Positions 30,458-31,087 of a stretch of 31,087 nucleotides of DNA are shown here, in pieces (within the stretch, counting starts at the first letter, position 1; each line of letters begins with the position of its first letter). Position numbers and translations under genes: made by a program. Below the pieces are notes generated by a model. It was not told where the DNA came from. It ran no database searches and was given only the letters and a program-made list of their open reading frames with translations. The stretch is from contig CAJUQJ010000046.1 of assembly GCA_910588215.1 (NCBI GenBank), positions 1-31,087 on the forward strand, read 5' to 3'. This DNA is from an uncultured Lachnospiraceae bacterium. Its GTDB lineage: Bacteria > Bacillota > Clostridia > Lachnospirales > Lachnospiraceae.

Positions 30458-31087
30458 TTAATCAAATTCCCCGCTTCGTTCGTCCATTTTTTCAAAACTT
30501 ACAGAATCTTCACGAATTATAATTGTTATTTTATCGTTACTGTATTCTGCTGCAATTTCTTTCAGCTTACTTACAATATCATCTTTTGTCATACTTAACA
30601 TTTCTTCAATATCTGTTCTGTTCCAAAAATCCTGCTGGCCAATATCAATATTGATCCGTTCCATTCTTTCATAACTTTCATTTGCCCATTCCAGTAAATC
30701 CATATTAATTTTCATAACCGCTGTGATCCTTTCTTCAATAGCATTTTTACTAAAGTTGTTACAAAATGGCAATAAACCACTTTTTGTTGCTTCCATGTTG
30801 ATAAGCATTAGCGAATAGGCAGATTTTGATTTTTCTCCAAATTGCCGTATAACGCTTTCATCACAAGCCAGTTCTATATCACGGTTAAAAAGAATATACA
30901 TCACCCACACAAAAGGGTTGAACCAATGAATACAAAGGGCAAGTGTCACAATCAATTTTGTTACAGTATCATAGCGATAGATATGCACATACTCATGCGA
31001 GAGGACATATTGCAGTTGTTTCTCATTTTTCCAGTCCATTTTTTTCGGCATTAAAATAACAGGACGGAAAATGCCATAAGTTAATGG
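30458..31087 (-). CDS. BlaR1/M56-family peptidase, 5' end outside window, apparently internally shortened
   Basis: The frame is open to the right edge (upstream residues PLTYGIFRPVILMP are visible), so the start lies beyond the window. The catalytic zinc motif HEYVH and the downstream ELACDES of M56 peptidases are intact, with a transmembrane helix between them. M56/BlaR1 proteins sense beta-lactams or other signals and cleave a BlaI-type repressor. After the usual EERITAVMKI the family normally has a transmembrane segment and a long extracellular sensor. Here the chain runs directly into WANESYERMERINIDIGQQD and a short soluble tail ending at 30458. That suggests an in-frame deletion. The repressor gene, if present, would be outside the window. 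Confidence 0.75.
   Translation of the reverse strand, partial: PLTYGIFRPVILMPKKMDWKNEKQLQYVLSHEYVHIYRYDTVTKLIVTLALCIHWFNPFVWVMYILFNRDIELACDESVIRQFGEKSKSAYSLMLINMEATKSGLLPFCNNFSKNAIEERITAVMKINMDLLEWANESYERMERINIDIGQQDFWNRTDIEEMLSMTKDDIVSKLKEIAAEYSNDKITIIIREDSVSFEKMDERSGEFD

Noticed and set aside
1..31087. CRISPR array, tRNA or rRNA genes
   Set aside because: No regularly spaced direct repeats of 24-40 bp, no cloverleaf with tRNA consensus arms and no rRNA sequence were found.

Overview
The window looks like a chromosomal segment of a motile, anaerobic Firmicute of class Clostridia, most likely a Lachnospiraceae-type bacterium. The evidence is a glycyl-radical activase (PflA), an 8-Fe ferredoxin, Clostridia-style gene strings (rpsF-ssb-rpsR / gdpP-rplI-dnaB, cdaA-cdaR-glmM), strong AGGAGG ribosome binding sites, Mbl next to two flagellar rod/hook proteins as in Bacillus, and a moderate GC content by eye. 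The species cannot be fixed from the sequence alone.

Layout: positions 1-1412 are on the plus strand: two terminators of an upstream gene, then pflA and a small ferredoxin gene. Everything from 1463 to the right edge is on the minus strand, so its transcription order runs right to left. From the right edge: a truncated-looking BlaR1/M56 metallopeptidase (cut by the window edge); a tyrosine-recombinase tail; an SOS-type promoter with a LexA box driving uvrB, then uvrA; a glutamate-rich conserved hypothetical; an mreB/mbl gene with two FlgF/FlgG-type proteins and a rod-binding protein; recD2; comF; a YvyF-like zinc/HTH protein; two uncharacterised membrane proteins; cdaA-cdaR-glmM; ptsH; leuA; a sirtuin; a DUF951 protein; rpsF-ssb-rpsR; gdpP-rplI-dnaB; and a MerR-like coiled-coil protein.

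Functional themes: the cyclic-di-AMP synthase (CdaA), its regulator (CdaR), its known partner GlmM and the c-di-AMP phosphodiesterase (GdpP) all lie in one 11-kb stretch. DNA replication and repair are represented by dnaB, ssb, recD2, uvrA and uvrB. The mbl-flhO-flhP arrangement ties cell shape to flagellar assembly.

The least expected material is between the genes. Three intergenic elements (3922-4036, 6604-6798, 8195-8369) are bounded by perfect 14-15 bp inverted repeats and contain further nested hairpins. The two larger ones share an unpaired core (ATGA opposite TGAATG, plus a GCAGACGC segment) while their flanking stems differ in sequence but keep pairing. That is the pattern of a structured RNA or a hairpin-based mobile repeat under selection for shape, and it is the best candidate here for something undescribed. 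Other oddities are a coiled-coil insertion inside a flagellar rod protein, a BlaR1 homologue that seems to have lost its last membrane segment and most of its sensor domain, and a four-unit 10-bp tandem repeat in front of uvrA.
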